Of a stretch of DNA of 13,403 bases, positions 1-6,234 are shown piece by piece. This stretch comes from 66-474 sp035688305 (GTDB taxonomy: Bacteria > Pseudomonadota > Gammaproteobacteria > Xanthomonadales > Rhodanobacteraceae): contig DASSNC010000043.1 of assembly GCA_035688305.1 (NCBI GenBank), forward strand, positions 1 through 13,403, read 5' to 3'. A program made the position numbers and the translations under genes. Below the pieces are notes generated by a model. The model saw only the letters and a list, made by a program, of their open reading frames with translations, did not search any database and was not told the origin of the DNA. Position 1 is the stretch's first letter. Each line of letters opens with the position of its first letter.

Positions 1-998
1 ATGCTGCGGAACTTCACCAGCCAGAACGTGCGGCCGTGTTCGCCCACGCGCTCCTGGCGGTAGAACACCGGCGCGCCGGGCCCGGACTCCAGCCGGATCG
101 CCAGCGCCACCATCAGCATCAGCGGCCAGGCCAGCGCCAGCACGACGAACGCGGCAACGATGTCGAAGGTGCGCTTGATCAGCTTGCGCAGCGGCGACGA
201 GTCGAAACCGTCGGAGAACACCAGCCACGAGGGGTTGGCCAGGTTCATCCTGATCTGGCCGGATTCGCGTTCGAAGAAGTCGGCCAGCTCGACCACCGCG
301 ATGCCGGACTGCTTGCACTCGAGCAATTCCGCCATCGGCAGGCCGGCGCGGCGATCGTCGGGGCCGACCACGATCTCGTCAATCTGCATGCGATGCACCA
401 GCGCGCCCAGCGACCGGTATGGATGCACAAGCCGGTTGGCCGGCACCTGCACGGACTCGTCGCCCATTCGCACGTAACCGATGATGCGGAAGCCGCGGCA
501 ATCCGAACGGCGCCGCATGCGCCGCGCGATTTGCGCGGCGCGCGCGCCCGCGCCCAGCACCAGCACGCGGCGCTTGAACAGGTCGGCATCAATCAGGCGC
601 AGGAACACGATCCGGAACGCGGTGATCGCGAGGAAGCCCACGACCAGCGCAATGCTCAGCACGCCGCGGCCGATGTAGGTCGGCGGGAAAACGTAATAGA
701 GCACCAGCAGCGCGCTCCCGCCCAGCACGAACCCCACCGCCTGGCGGGTGAAGAGTCCGCGCCAGTTGGCGCGCAGGTGGTTCTGGTACAGGCCGAGCGC
801 CACCATGCCGAGCACCACCATTGCGGCCACCAGCAGTGCGCGCAGCCGCAGCGCGCGCCCGAGGTTCACCTGGGTCGCCGGGTCATCCCAGTAACGCAAG
901 CCCACCGCGCAGTAGACGCAGGCGACCAGGAGCAGGAACTCGATCGCCGCCAGAAACAACTGCCAGCGCAACGCGCGCTGCCGCAATAGCCGAAACAT
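1..998 (-). CDS. Exopolysaccharide polyprenyl glycosylphosphotransferase, EpsB/XrtA-system type (C-terminus beyond window)
   Basis: Membrane enzyme that moves a sugar-1-phosphate from a UDP-sugar to undecaprenyl phosphate, the first step of building an exopolysaccharide repeat unit. The visible 332 residues start at an ATG (998-996) preceded by AAGGAG four bases upstream; the frame is open to the left edge. By eye there are hydrophobic segments at about residues 13-34, 52-71, 87-104 and 112-133, then a Rossmann-like core opening with VLVLGAGARAAQIA (146-159). A fifth membrane helix (about 279-300) leads into the start of the catalytic domain, with YRQERVGEHGRTF near 313-325 and KFRS at the edge. 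FFERESGQIRMNLANPSWLVFSDGF (241-265 region) resembles the PEP-CTERM/XrtA-linked family, which is why I prefer that subfamily over plain WcaJ. The catalytic core is mostly missing. Divergent from glmS; shared amino-sugar supply is possible but unproven. Confidence 0.88.
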   Translation of the reverse strand, partial: MFRLLRQRALRWQLFLAAIEFLLLVACVYCAVGLRYWDDPATQVNLGRALRLRALLVAAMVVLGMVALGLYQNHLRANWRGLFTRQAVGFVLGGSALLVLYYVFPPTYIGRGVLSIALVVGFLAITAFRIVFLRLIDADLFKRRVLVLGAGARAAQIARRMRRRSDCRGFRIIGYVRMGDESVQVPANRLVHPYRSLGALVHRMQIDEIVVGPDDRRAGLPMAELLECKQSGIAVVELADFFERESGQIRMNLANPSWLVFSDGFDSSPLRKLIKRTFDIVAAFVVLALAWPLMLMVALAIRLESGPGAPVFYRQERVGEHGRTFWLVKFRS

Positions 999-1109
999 GC
1001 CGCTCCTTCCCTGGAACTCGTCCTTCGCAATTCCGATGACGTACCGCCCGGCTGCGTTTCGCGGGTAGCAGCTTCCCGCTGCCCCCGCATTCAAATCCGT
1101 GAAACCGGC

Positions 1110-1138
1110 TACTCGCGCCTTCGACTTTGGCGCGAGTA
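1110..1138. repeat. Perfect 10-bp inverted repeat (hairpin) in the glmS leader region
   Basis: TACTCGCGCC (1110-1119) and GGCGCGAGTA (1129-1138) are exact reverse complements with a 9-base loop. No T-run follows on either strand, so it is not a standard intrinsic terminator. It lies 137 bases before the glmS start and 111 bases before the divergent gene's start, so it could be an operator or a leader RNA hairpin. Role unknown. Confidence 0.6.
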
Positions 1139-1261
1139 CCGAATGCAAACTTAACGCCGACGTACGTGGACGAAACGTGACCGGCGCCGGCCCACCTGTG
1201 GACGTATCATTCCGGGTTCCTGAACCAAAGTACCCGCCACCGGTCACAGCACGCCGAGGCC

Positions 1262-1267
1262 AAGGAG
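1262..1267 (+). promoter_or_regulatory. glmS ribosome binding site (decides the start)
   Basis: AAGGAG ends eight bases before the ATG at 1276. That ATG is followed directly by a Cys codon, as the GlmS mechanism requires, so this site rules out the longer upstream reading from 1099. Confidence 0.85.
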
Positions 1268-1275
1268 AAACACTC

Positions 1276-3108
1276 ATGTGTGGAATTGTTGCCGCTGCCG
1301 CCCAGCGCGATGTCGTGCCGATCCTGCTCGCCGGCCTGCACGCGCTGGAGTACCGCGGCTACGACTCGGCGGGCATTTCGGTGTTCGCCGATGGCGTGCT
1401 CGAACGCCTGCGCATGCCCGGCAAGGTGCGCGAGCTGGAGTCGCTCTACCAGGCGCATCCGATCTCCGGCCACACCGGCATCGCGCACACGCGCTGGGCC
1501 ACGCACGGCGTGCCGAACGAGGCGAATGCGCATCCGCATCTTTCGCGGGGCGCGGTCGCGGTGGTGCACAACGGCATCATCGAGAACCACGCCGAACTCC
1601 GCGAGGAACTGCGCAAGGCCGGTTACCAGTTCGATTCGCAGACCGACACGGAAGTCATCGCGCACCTGATCCATCACGAGATGCACGGGGGCGCGAATCT
1701 GCGCCAGGCGACGATCGCCGCCACCCGGCGCCTGCACGGCGCCTACGCAATCGCCGTGATGTCGAGGGACGAACCCGGCCACGTGGTGGGCGCGCGCCGC
1801 GGCAGCCCGCTGTGCGTGGGGATCGGCATCGGCGAACACTTCCTGGGTTCGGACGTGCAGGCGCTGATCAAGGTCACCAACCGCATCGTCTACCTGGAAG
1901 AAGGCGACGTGGTGGAGATCGAGCGCGAGAAGATGCAGGTTTGCGATGCGGAAGGCCGCGCAGTCGAGCGACCCGTGCGCGAGAGCGAACTGTCGGCCGA
2001 CGCGGTCGAGCGCGGCGAGTTCCGCCACTACATGCTGAAGGAGATCCACGAACAGCCGACCGCCGTGGCCAACACGCTGGAAGGTCGCATCAGCGACAAC
2101 CGCGTGCTGCCCAACATCTTCGGCGTGGATTCGCAGGCGCTGCTGGAAAAAGTGAAACGCGTGCAGATCGTGGCCTGCGGCACCAGCTATCACGCCGGCA
2201 TGGTCGCGCGTTACTGGCTGGAAGGCATCGCCGGTTTGCCCTGCAGCATCGAAGTGGCCAGCGAATACCGTTATCGGCACGTGGTGGTGTCGCCCGACAC
2301 GCTGTTCGTGGCGATTTCGCAATCGGGCGAGACCGCCGACACCCTGGCGGCGATGCGCGAAGGCAAGCGGCACGGTTACCTGGGTACGCTGGCGATCTGC
2401 AACGTGCCCGAATCCAGCCTGGTGCGCGAGGCGGACTTGAACCTGATGACGCGCGCCGGCCCCGAGATCGGCGTGGCCTCTACCAAGGCCTTCACCACCC
2501 AGCTCGCGGCGCTCGCCTTGCTGGTGCTGGAACTGGCGCGCCTCAATGGAATCGAGGAAAGCCGCTACACGGATCTCGTCTCGGAACTTGCAAGCCTGCC
2601 GCGCCTCATCGGCGAAGCGCTGGCATTGGAACCGGAAATCGCCAGGCTGGCCGAGCGGTTCGTCAGCAAGCGCCACGCGCTGTTCCTCGGCCGCGGCGCA
2701 CAGTATCCGGTCGCGCTGGAAGGCGCACTCAAGCTCAAGGAGATTTCGTACATCCATGCGGAAGCGTACCCGGCCGGCGAGTTGAAGCACGGCCCGCTGG
2801 CGCTGGTGGACGAGGACATGCCGGTGATCGCGGTCGCTCCCAACAACCAGCTTCTGGAGAAGCTGAAATCGAATCTCGAAGAAGTGCGTGCGCGCGGCGG
2901 CGAGTTGTTCGTGTTCGCCGACGAGACCGCGGCGGTGCCGTTGAACGGCGCGCGCGGACATCTGATCAAGGTCCCCGGCGCCGGCCATTTCATCGCGCCG
3001 GCGGTGTTCACCCTGCCGCTGCAACTGCTGGCCTACCACGTCGCCGTGCTGCGCGGCACGGACGTGGACCAGCCGCGCAACCTCGCCAAATCGGTCACCG
3101 TGGAGTAG
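1276..3108 (+). CDS. glmS: Glutamine--fructose-6-phosphate aminotransferase (isomerizing)
   Basis: Cytosolic enzyme that converts fructose-6-phosphate and glutamine to glucosamine-6-phosphate and glutamate, the entry step to UDP-GlcNAc for peptidoglycan, LPS and amino-sugar polymers. It has 610 residues, against 609 in E. coli. The N-terminal class II glutaminase domain begins MCGIVAA; Cys2 becomes the N-terminal nucleophile after Met removal. RWATHG and HNGIIENH follow, as expected for glutamine binding. Two SIS sugar-isomerase domains carry CGTSYHAG, SQSGETADT and STKAFTTQ in the first and GRGAQYPVALEGALKLKE and GELKHGP in the second. The C-terminus DVDQPRNLAKSVTVE includes the sugar-phosphate lysine (Lys605). 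No break or missing key residue is seen. It seems monocistronic: the left neighbour diverges and a 334-base spacer follows. glmU is not in the window. The glmS ribozyme known from Gram-positives is not expected and not recognised. Confidence 0.98.
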   Translation: MCGIVAAAAQRDVVPILLAGLHALEYRGYDSAGISVFADGVLERLRMPGKVRELESLYQAHPISGHTGIAHTRWATHGVPNEANAHPHLSRGAVAVVHNGIIENHAELREELRKAGYQFDSQTDTEVIAHLIHHEMHGGANLRQATIAATRRLHGAYAIAVMSRDEPGHVVGARRGSPLCVGIGIGEHFLGSDVQALIKVTNRIVYLEEGDVVEIEREKMQVCDAEGRAVERPVRESELSADAVERGEFRHYMLKEIHEQPTAVANTLEGRISDNRVLPNIFGVDSQALLEKVKRVQIVACGTSYHAGMVARYWLEGIAGLPCSIEVASEYRYRHVVVSPDTLFVAISQSGETADTLAAMREGKRHGYLGTLAICNVPESSLVREADLNLMTRAGPEIGVASTKAFTTQLAALALLVLELARLNGIEESRYTDLVSELASLPRLIGEALALEPEIARLAERFVSKRHALFLGRGAQYPVALEGALKLKEISYIHAEAYPAGELKHGPLALVDEDMPVIAVAPNNQLLEKLKSNLEEVRARGGELFVFADETAAVPLNGARGHLIKVPGAGHFIAPAVFTLPLQLLAYHVAVLRGTDVDQPRNLAKSVTVE

Positions 3109-3442
3109 CCGGTTGTTGAGCCGACCCCTTTGGTAAGACCTAATAGAAGCTCCAACCGGATTGGGAAATCCGCTCGCTTTCGTGGGTCCGGAATCGGGCT
3201 CCCAAGACATGAGGCCCCGAATTGACGTCCTGGTTGCCACAATCGAAGGCGGCTCGGATTCCGCACGGGTTCGACGCAAACCGTGATAGCCGTCACAGTG
3301 CCCTGGTTGCTCGAGTTGCCATTGCTGCTCCCCAGCCGTACGGTCTCAACGGGGATGAGTAATCGGGTCGGCACGAACAGCGGGGTTTGCAGACCGACGC
3401 TGGACGCCATTGCAACTCGGAGCCTCGACACCGGAATTTGCG
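3109..3442. other. Gene-free spacer after glmS, with several small inverted repeats
   Basis: No supported gene; readings here lack ribosome sites or family resemblance. Visible structure: CCGGTTG (3109-3115) mirrored by CAACCGG (3153-3159) right after the glmS stop; a CGGATT-GGGA-AATCCG hairpin (3157-3172); and an 8-bp stem with one mismatch at 3264-3285, CACGGGTT/AAACCGTG. TTGCCA at 3316-3321 is a near-consensus -35, but the best -10 at 17 bases (TACGGT, 3339-3344) is poor. The stretch must hold the promoter of the GGDEF-EAL gene. I compared it with the c-di-GMP riboswitch (GEMM-I) consensus because of GACGCAAACC at 3273-3282, and did not find the rest of that fold. Confidence 0.5.
3157..3180 (+). 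terminator. Possible weak terminator after glmS
   Basis: A 6-bp stem CGGATT/AATCCG with a GGGA loop (3157-3172) starts 49 bases after the glmS stop and is followed by CTCGCTTT. The stem is short and the T-run is broken by C and G, so this is a low-confidence call. Confidence 0.3.
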
Positions 3443-6043
3443 ATGCGCAAGTCGTTACGTCCATGGCTGCTGGGAGCCGGCATATGCGCCTTGCTGTTCG
3501 CCGTGCTGCTTGCTGGACTGCTCTTCGCGCATCGCACCCCCACCGGACGCGTCGTGCGCGTGGGTGTCTACGAGAACCCGCCCAAGATCTACACGCTCTC
3601 GGACGGCCGACCGGCCGGCCTTTTCATCGACTTGTTGCTGCCGATCGCCCAAGACGAACACTGGGCGCTTCACTTCGTGCATTGCCCTTGGGAGGAGTGC
3701 CTTCAGAAGCTGCGTGACCATGACATCGACTTGATGCCGGACGTGGCCTTTACCGCGGATCGTGCGCGCAACCTCGATTTCCCTGCCACCGCTGTCGCAC
3801 ACGCCTGGTCGGAAGTCTACGCGCGCAAATCACTGGCCGTGCGCTCCGTTTCCGATCTGGCCGGACTGAGAATCGCGCTGCCTCGGGACAGCGTCCAACA
3901 ATACAATTTCGGCAGGCTGATGAAAGGGGTCGGACTGCAGTTCATACCCGTGCCGGCGGCAGGTTACGCGGAAGCTTTCCGTGACGTCCGTGATGGCAGA
4001 GCCGACGCGGTGGTCAGCAACAATTTCTATGACGCGCAGCATCCAGCCACGCCCTCGCTGGCGCAGACACCGATCGTGTTTCAACCGGCGGGTGTTTACT
4101 TCGCCACGGCCAAAGGTCGCAACGGCGAGCTGCTGCAGGCCATCGATCGGCACCTGAGGGTCTGGCTGCAGGATCCGGATTCGATCTACTTCAAGGCACT
4201 GCGGCAAAGCATGGCGCCGGCGCCGCTCGAGGTGATCCCCGCCTGGCTGCGCATCGGGCTGCTTGCGTCCATCGGCTTGGTGGCGGTATTTGTCCCGGCC
4301 AGTCTGGTTTTGCGCTGGCAAGTGCGTCAGCGCACAGCCGACCTTGCCCGCACCAACCAGCATCTCGATGAAGTTCTGCACGCGAGCCCCGCGGTGATCT
4401 ACCGCCTGCAGCTGAAGGATGGCCACATAGTTCCGGATTGGGTCAGCCCGAATATCCAGCGTTTGTTCGGATTCACCGTGGACGAGGTCGTCTCACCGCA
4501 CTGGTGGCAAAACCGGCTGTATCCGAATGACCTGGAAAAAGCCATGTCGATCATGATGCACCTGCCGCACGAAGGGTCGGTGATCCACGAATACCGCATC
4601 ATCGATGCCCGGGGTGCAATCCGTTTCATCCGCGACGAGTTGCATGTCTACCCGACGCAAAACGGGCTTTCACGCATGGTGATCGGAGCATGGAGCGACC
4701 TGACCGAAAGCTATCAACACGCGCAGCGCGCAGATTTTCTGAAGTCGCATGATTCGCTGACCCGGCTTCCAAATCGGTTCGAACTGTCTCGGCGTCTTAC
4801 CCAGGCTATCGAACGGGCGCGCGCACGGCATCATGAACTGGTTCTCCTGTGGATTGACCTGGACCGGTTCAAGAACATCAATGACACGCTCGGGCATGCT
4901 GCCGGCAATGACATTCTTCTGCAGGTGTCATTAGCCATCCGCCAAGCCATCGACCCGAGCGACATCGTGTCTCGCATCGGTGGCGATGAATTCCTGGTGC
5001 TATTCGAACGCGAGATCGGACCAGACGACGCCATCTCCATGGCCGAGCGGATCCGGTCGATCTTCTCGACGCCCATGACCGTCGGGGGCCGGACCCAGGC
5101 CCTGTCCTGCAGCATCGGGATCAGCGTGTATCCCTCGAATGGCGAGGACGCCGACACCCTGCTCTACCATGCCGAAGTGGCGATGTATGAAGCCAAGAAT
5201 TTGGGCCGCAACACTTGCTGTCTGTTCGACGAACGGTTGGCGTCCCAGGTCCTGGAACGCCTGAACATGGAAAGCGCCCTGCGTGGCGCGATCGATCGCG
5301 ATGAGCTGGTGCTGCACTACCAACCGCAGGTTTCATTGGAGAGTGGAAAGCCGGTGGGGATCGAAGCGCTGGTGCGCTGGAATCACCCCGAACTCGGCCT
5401 ATTGTCGCCCTCGCATTTCATCGAACTCGCCGAGGAATGTGGCCTGATCGACCAGATTGGCCAATGGGTGCTCGCCGAGGCCTGCCGGCAGATGGTCGAA
5501 TGGCGATCCCGGGGCTTGGATGTTCCACAGATGTCAGTGAACCTGTCCGTGCGCCAGATCGAACGCAGCGAGTTGATCCAGCAGATTGGCAAAGTACTGG
5601 CAGCAAGCGGTTTGGACGCAGCCAGTCTGGAACTTGAAGTGACCGAATCCATGATCATGCGCGATCCCGAGCAGGCGGTGGAGACCTTGGCCGCGCTGAA
5701 AAAACTCGGGGTGAAGCTCTCGATCGACGACTTCGGCACCGGCCATTCCAGCCTGGCTTACCTGAAGCAACTTCCGCTAGATCAGTTGAAGATCGACCGC
5801 GCGTTCGTGCGCGACATCGGCAACAGCGACAATGACGAGACCATCTGTCGCGCTGTCATCGATCTGGCCCGTCAACTGGGCTTGACGACAGTGGCCGAGG
5901 GAGTGGAACGAGAGGTTCAGGCCGCATTCCTTCGCCGCGAGGGCTGCAAGATTGCCCAAGGCTACCTGTTCTGCAAGCCTCTGCCCGTCGAAGATTTGGC
6001 CGTCTACTGGAACCAGCGACAAACAGTCACGCCGATGAACTGA
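3443..6043 (+). CDS. Membrane c-di-GMP cyclase/phosphodiesterase with periplasmic SBP_bac_3 sensor, PAS, GGDEF and EAL
   Basis: 866-residue signalling protein that should make and/or break down cyclic di-GMP in response to a periplasmic ligand. Order: N-terminal membrane helix (about 9-29); a type 3 solute-binding domain in the periplasm (about 36-256, with DLMPDVAFTADRARNLDF at 96-113); a second helix (about 268-290); PAS (about 312-425); GGDEF (about 430-595); EAL (about 605-855). GGDEF is intact (GGDEF 513-517), as is DLDRFKNIND (472-481). The EAL domain keeps EAL (641-643), VNLS (699-702), EVTES (732-736), DDFGTG (762-767), LKID (782-785), AEGVE (818-822) and QGY (839-841), so both halves look active. 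The product-inhibition RxxD motif is altered: the Arg position is Asp504 (DPSD). I chose the ATG at 3443, just before the helix; a TTG at 3410 is in frame. The ribosome site (GGAA, 3433-3436) is weak. By eye its base composition is less GC-rich than its neighbours. Confidence 0.93.
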   Translation: MRKSLRPWLLGAGICALLFAVLLAGLLFAHRTPTGRVVRVGVYENPPKIYTLSDGRPAGLFIDLLLPIAQDEHWALHFVHCPWEECLQKLRDHDIDLMPDVAFTADRARNLDFPATAVAHAWSEVYARKSLAVRSVSDLAGLRIALPRDSVQQYNFGRLMKGVGLQFIPVPAAGYAEAFRDVRDGRADAVVSNNFYDAQHPATPSLAQTPIVFQPAGVYFATAKGRNGELLQAIDRHLRVWLQDPDSIYFKALRQSMAPAPLEVIPAWLRIGLLASIGLVAVFVPASLVLRWQVRQRTADLARTNQHLDEVLHASPAVIYRLQLKDGHIVPDWVSPNIQRLFGFTVDEVVSPHWWQNRLYPNDLEKAMSIMMHLPHEGSVIHEYRIIDARGAIRFIRDELHVYPTQNGLSRMVIGAWSDLTESYQHAQRADFLKSHDSLTRLPNRFELSRRLTQAIERARARHHELVLLWIDLDRFKNINDTLGHAAGNDILLQVSLAIRQAIDPSDIVSRIGGDEFLVLFEREIGPDDAISMAERIRSIFSTPMTVGGRTQALSCSIGISVYPSNGEDADTLLYHAEVAMYEAKNLGRNTCCLFDERLASQVLERLNMESALRGAIDRDELVLHYQPQVSLESGKPVGIEALVRWNHPELGLLSPSHFIELAEECGLIDQIGQWVLAEACRQMVEWRSRGLDVPQMSVNLSVRQIERSELIQQIGKVLAASGLDAASLELEVTESMIMRDPEQAVETLAALKKLGVKLSIDDFGTGHSSLAYLKQLPLDQLKIDRAFVRDIGNSDNDETICRAVIDLARQLGLTTVAEGVEREVQAAFLRREGCKIAQGYLFCKPLPVEDLAVYWNQRQTVTPMN

Positions 6044-6229
6044 TCATCTTTGCGGGCAGCGCGTGGGTTATGGGCATGTGATCCTGGCCGGCACCGAATG
6101 ACCGCCGAGGGTCGCTGTCAGCCTGTCATCGTTTGGCCAGGGCAGGCAGCAGCACCATTGCCCGACTCAAACTCGTAACCGCAATTTGTTGAACTCTTTT
6201 GGTGAGCCGGAAGTTGCTGGTGCCGGCGA
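6044..6229. other. Convergent spacer between the GGDEF-EAL gene and the oligomer hydrolase
   Basis: No gene seen. It contains a two-part hairpin: GTTTG (6131-6135) with CAAAC (6168-6172) outside, and GGGCA (6140-6144) with TGCCC (6159-6163) inside, separated by a 4x4 internal loop. No clear T-run follows on either strand, so I do not call it an intrinsic terminator, though convergent genes usually need one here. Confidence 0.45.
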
Positions 6230-6234
6230 TCACC
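6201..6234. repeat. Hairpin overlapping the hydrolase stop codon
   Basis: GGTGA-GCCGG (6201-6210) pairs with CCGGC (6223-6227) and, after a two-base bulge GA, with TCACC (6230-6234): ten base pairs around a 12-base loop. It includes the TGA stop of the minus-strand hydrolase. On the minus strand it is followed by AAAAGAG rather than a T-run, so it may stabilise the transcript end rather than terminate it. Confidence 0.4.

Larger units (their letters stand above)
999..1275. other. Divergent spacer between the glycosyltransferase and glmS
   Basis: No convincing gene. The glmS frame stays open leftward to a GTG at 1099, but those residues resemble nothing in GlmS and the ribosome site points to 1276. 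Visible structure: a small hairpin at 1068-1082 (GCAGC/GCTGC), a perfect 10-bp inverted repeat at 1110-1138, an ACGTACGT palindrome at 1160-1167 and a CCGGCGCCGG palindrome at 1181-1190. TATCAT at 1205-1210 resembles a -10 box for glmS, but no -35 sits at the right distance, so I do not call a promoter. Promoters for both flanking genes should lie here. Confidence 0.6.

Noticed and set aside
36..989. 317-residue plus-strand reading over the glycosyltransferase
   Set aside because: Shadow of the minus-strand gene, whose membrane helices and family motifs are clear; the plus reading is Gln/His/Arg-rich without motifs.
1099..1275. N-terminal extension of GlmS from a GTG at 1099
   Set aside because: GlmS needs Cys right after the initiator Met; the ATG at 1276 provides this and has AAGGAG at good spacing.
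1207..3279. 690-residue minus-strand reading across glmS
   Set aside because: Antisense shadow of a highly conserved gene in GC-rich DNA; composition is Arg/His/Gln-rich with no recognisable domain.
3264..3300. tRNA-like GGTTCGA loop or c-di-GMP riboswitch
   Set aside because: Only a T-arm-like fragment or a partial GEMM word is present; no acceptor, anticodon or second riboswitch helix could be assembled.
3060..3464. 143-residue minus-strand reading containing TVTDLARLRG
   Set aside because: That peptide is the antisense of the conserved GlmS C-terminus, a known source of spurious proteins.
6131..6172. Hairpin after the GGDEF-EAL gene as a terminator
   Set aside because: The stem is interrupted by a 4x4 internal loop, has a 14-base apical loop and no T-run on either strand.
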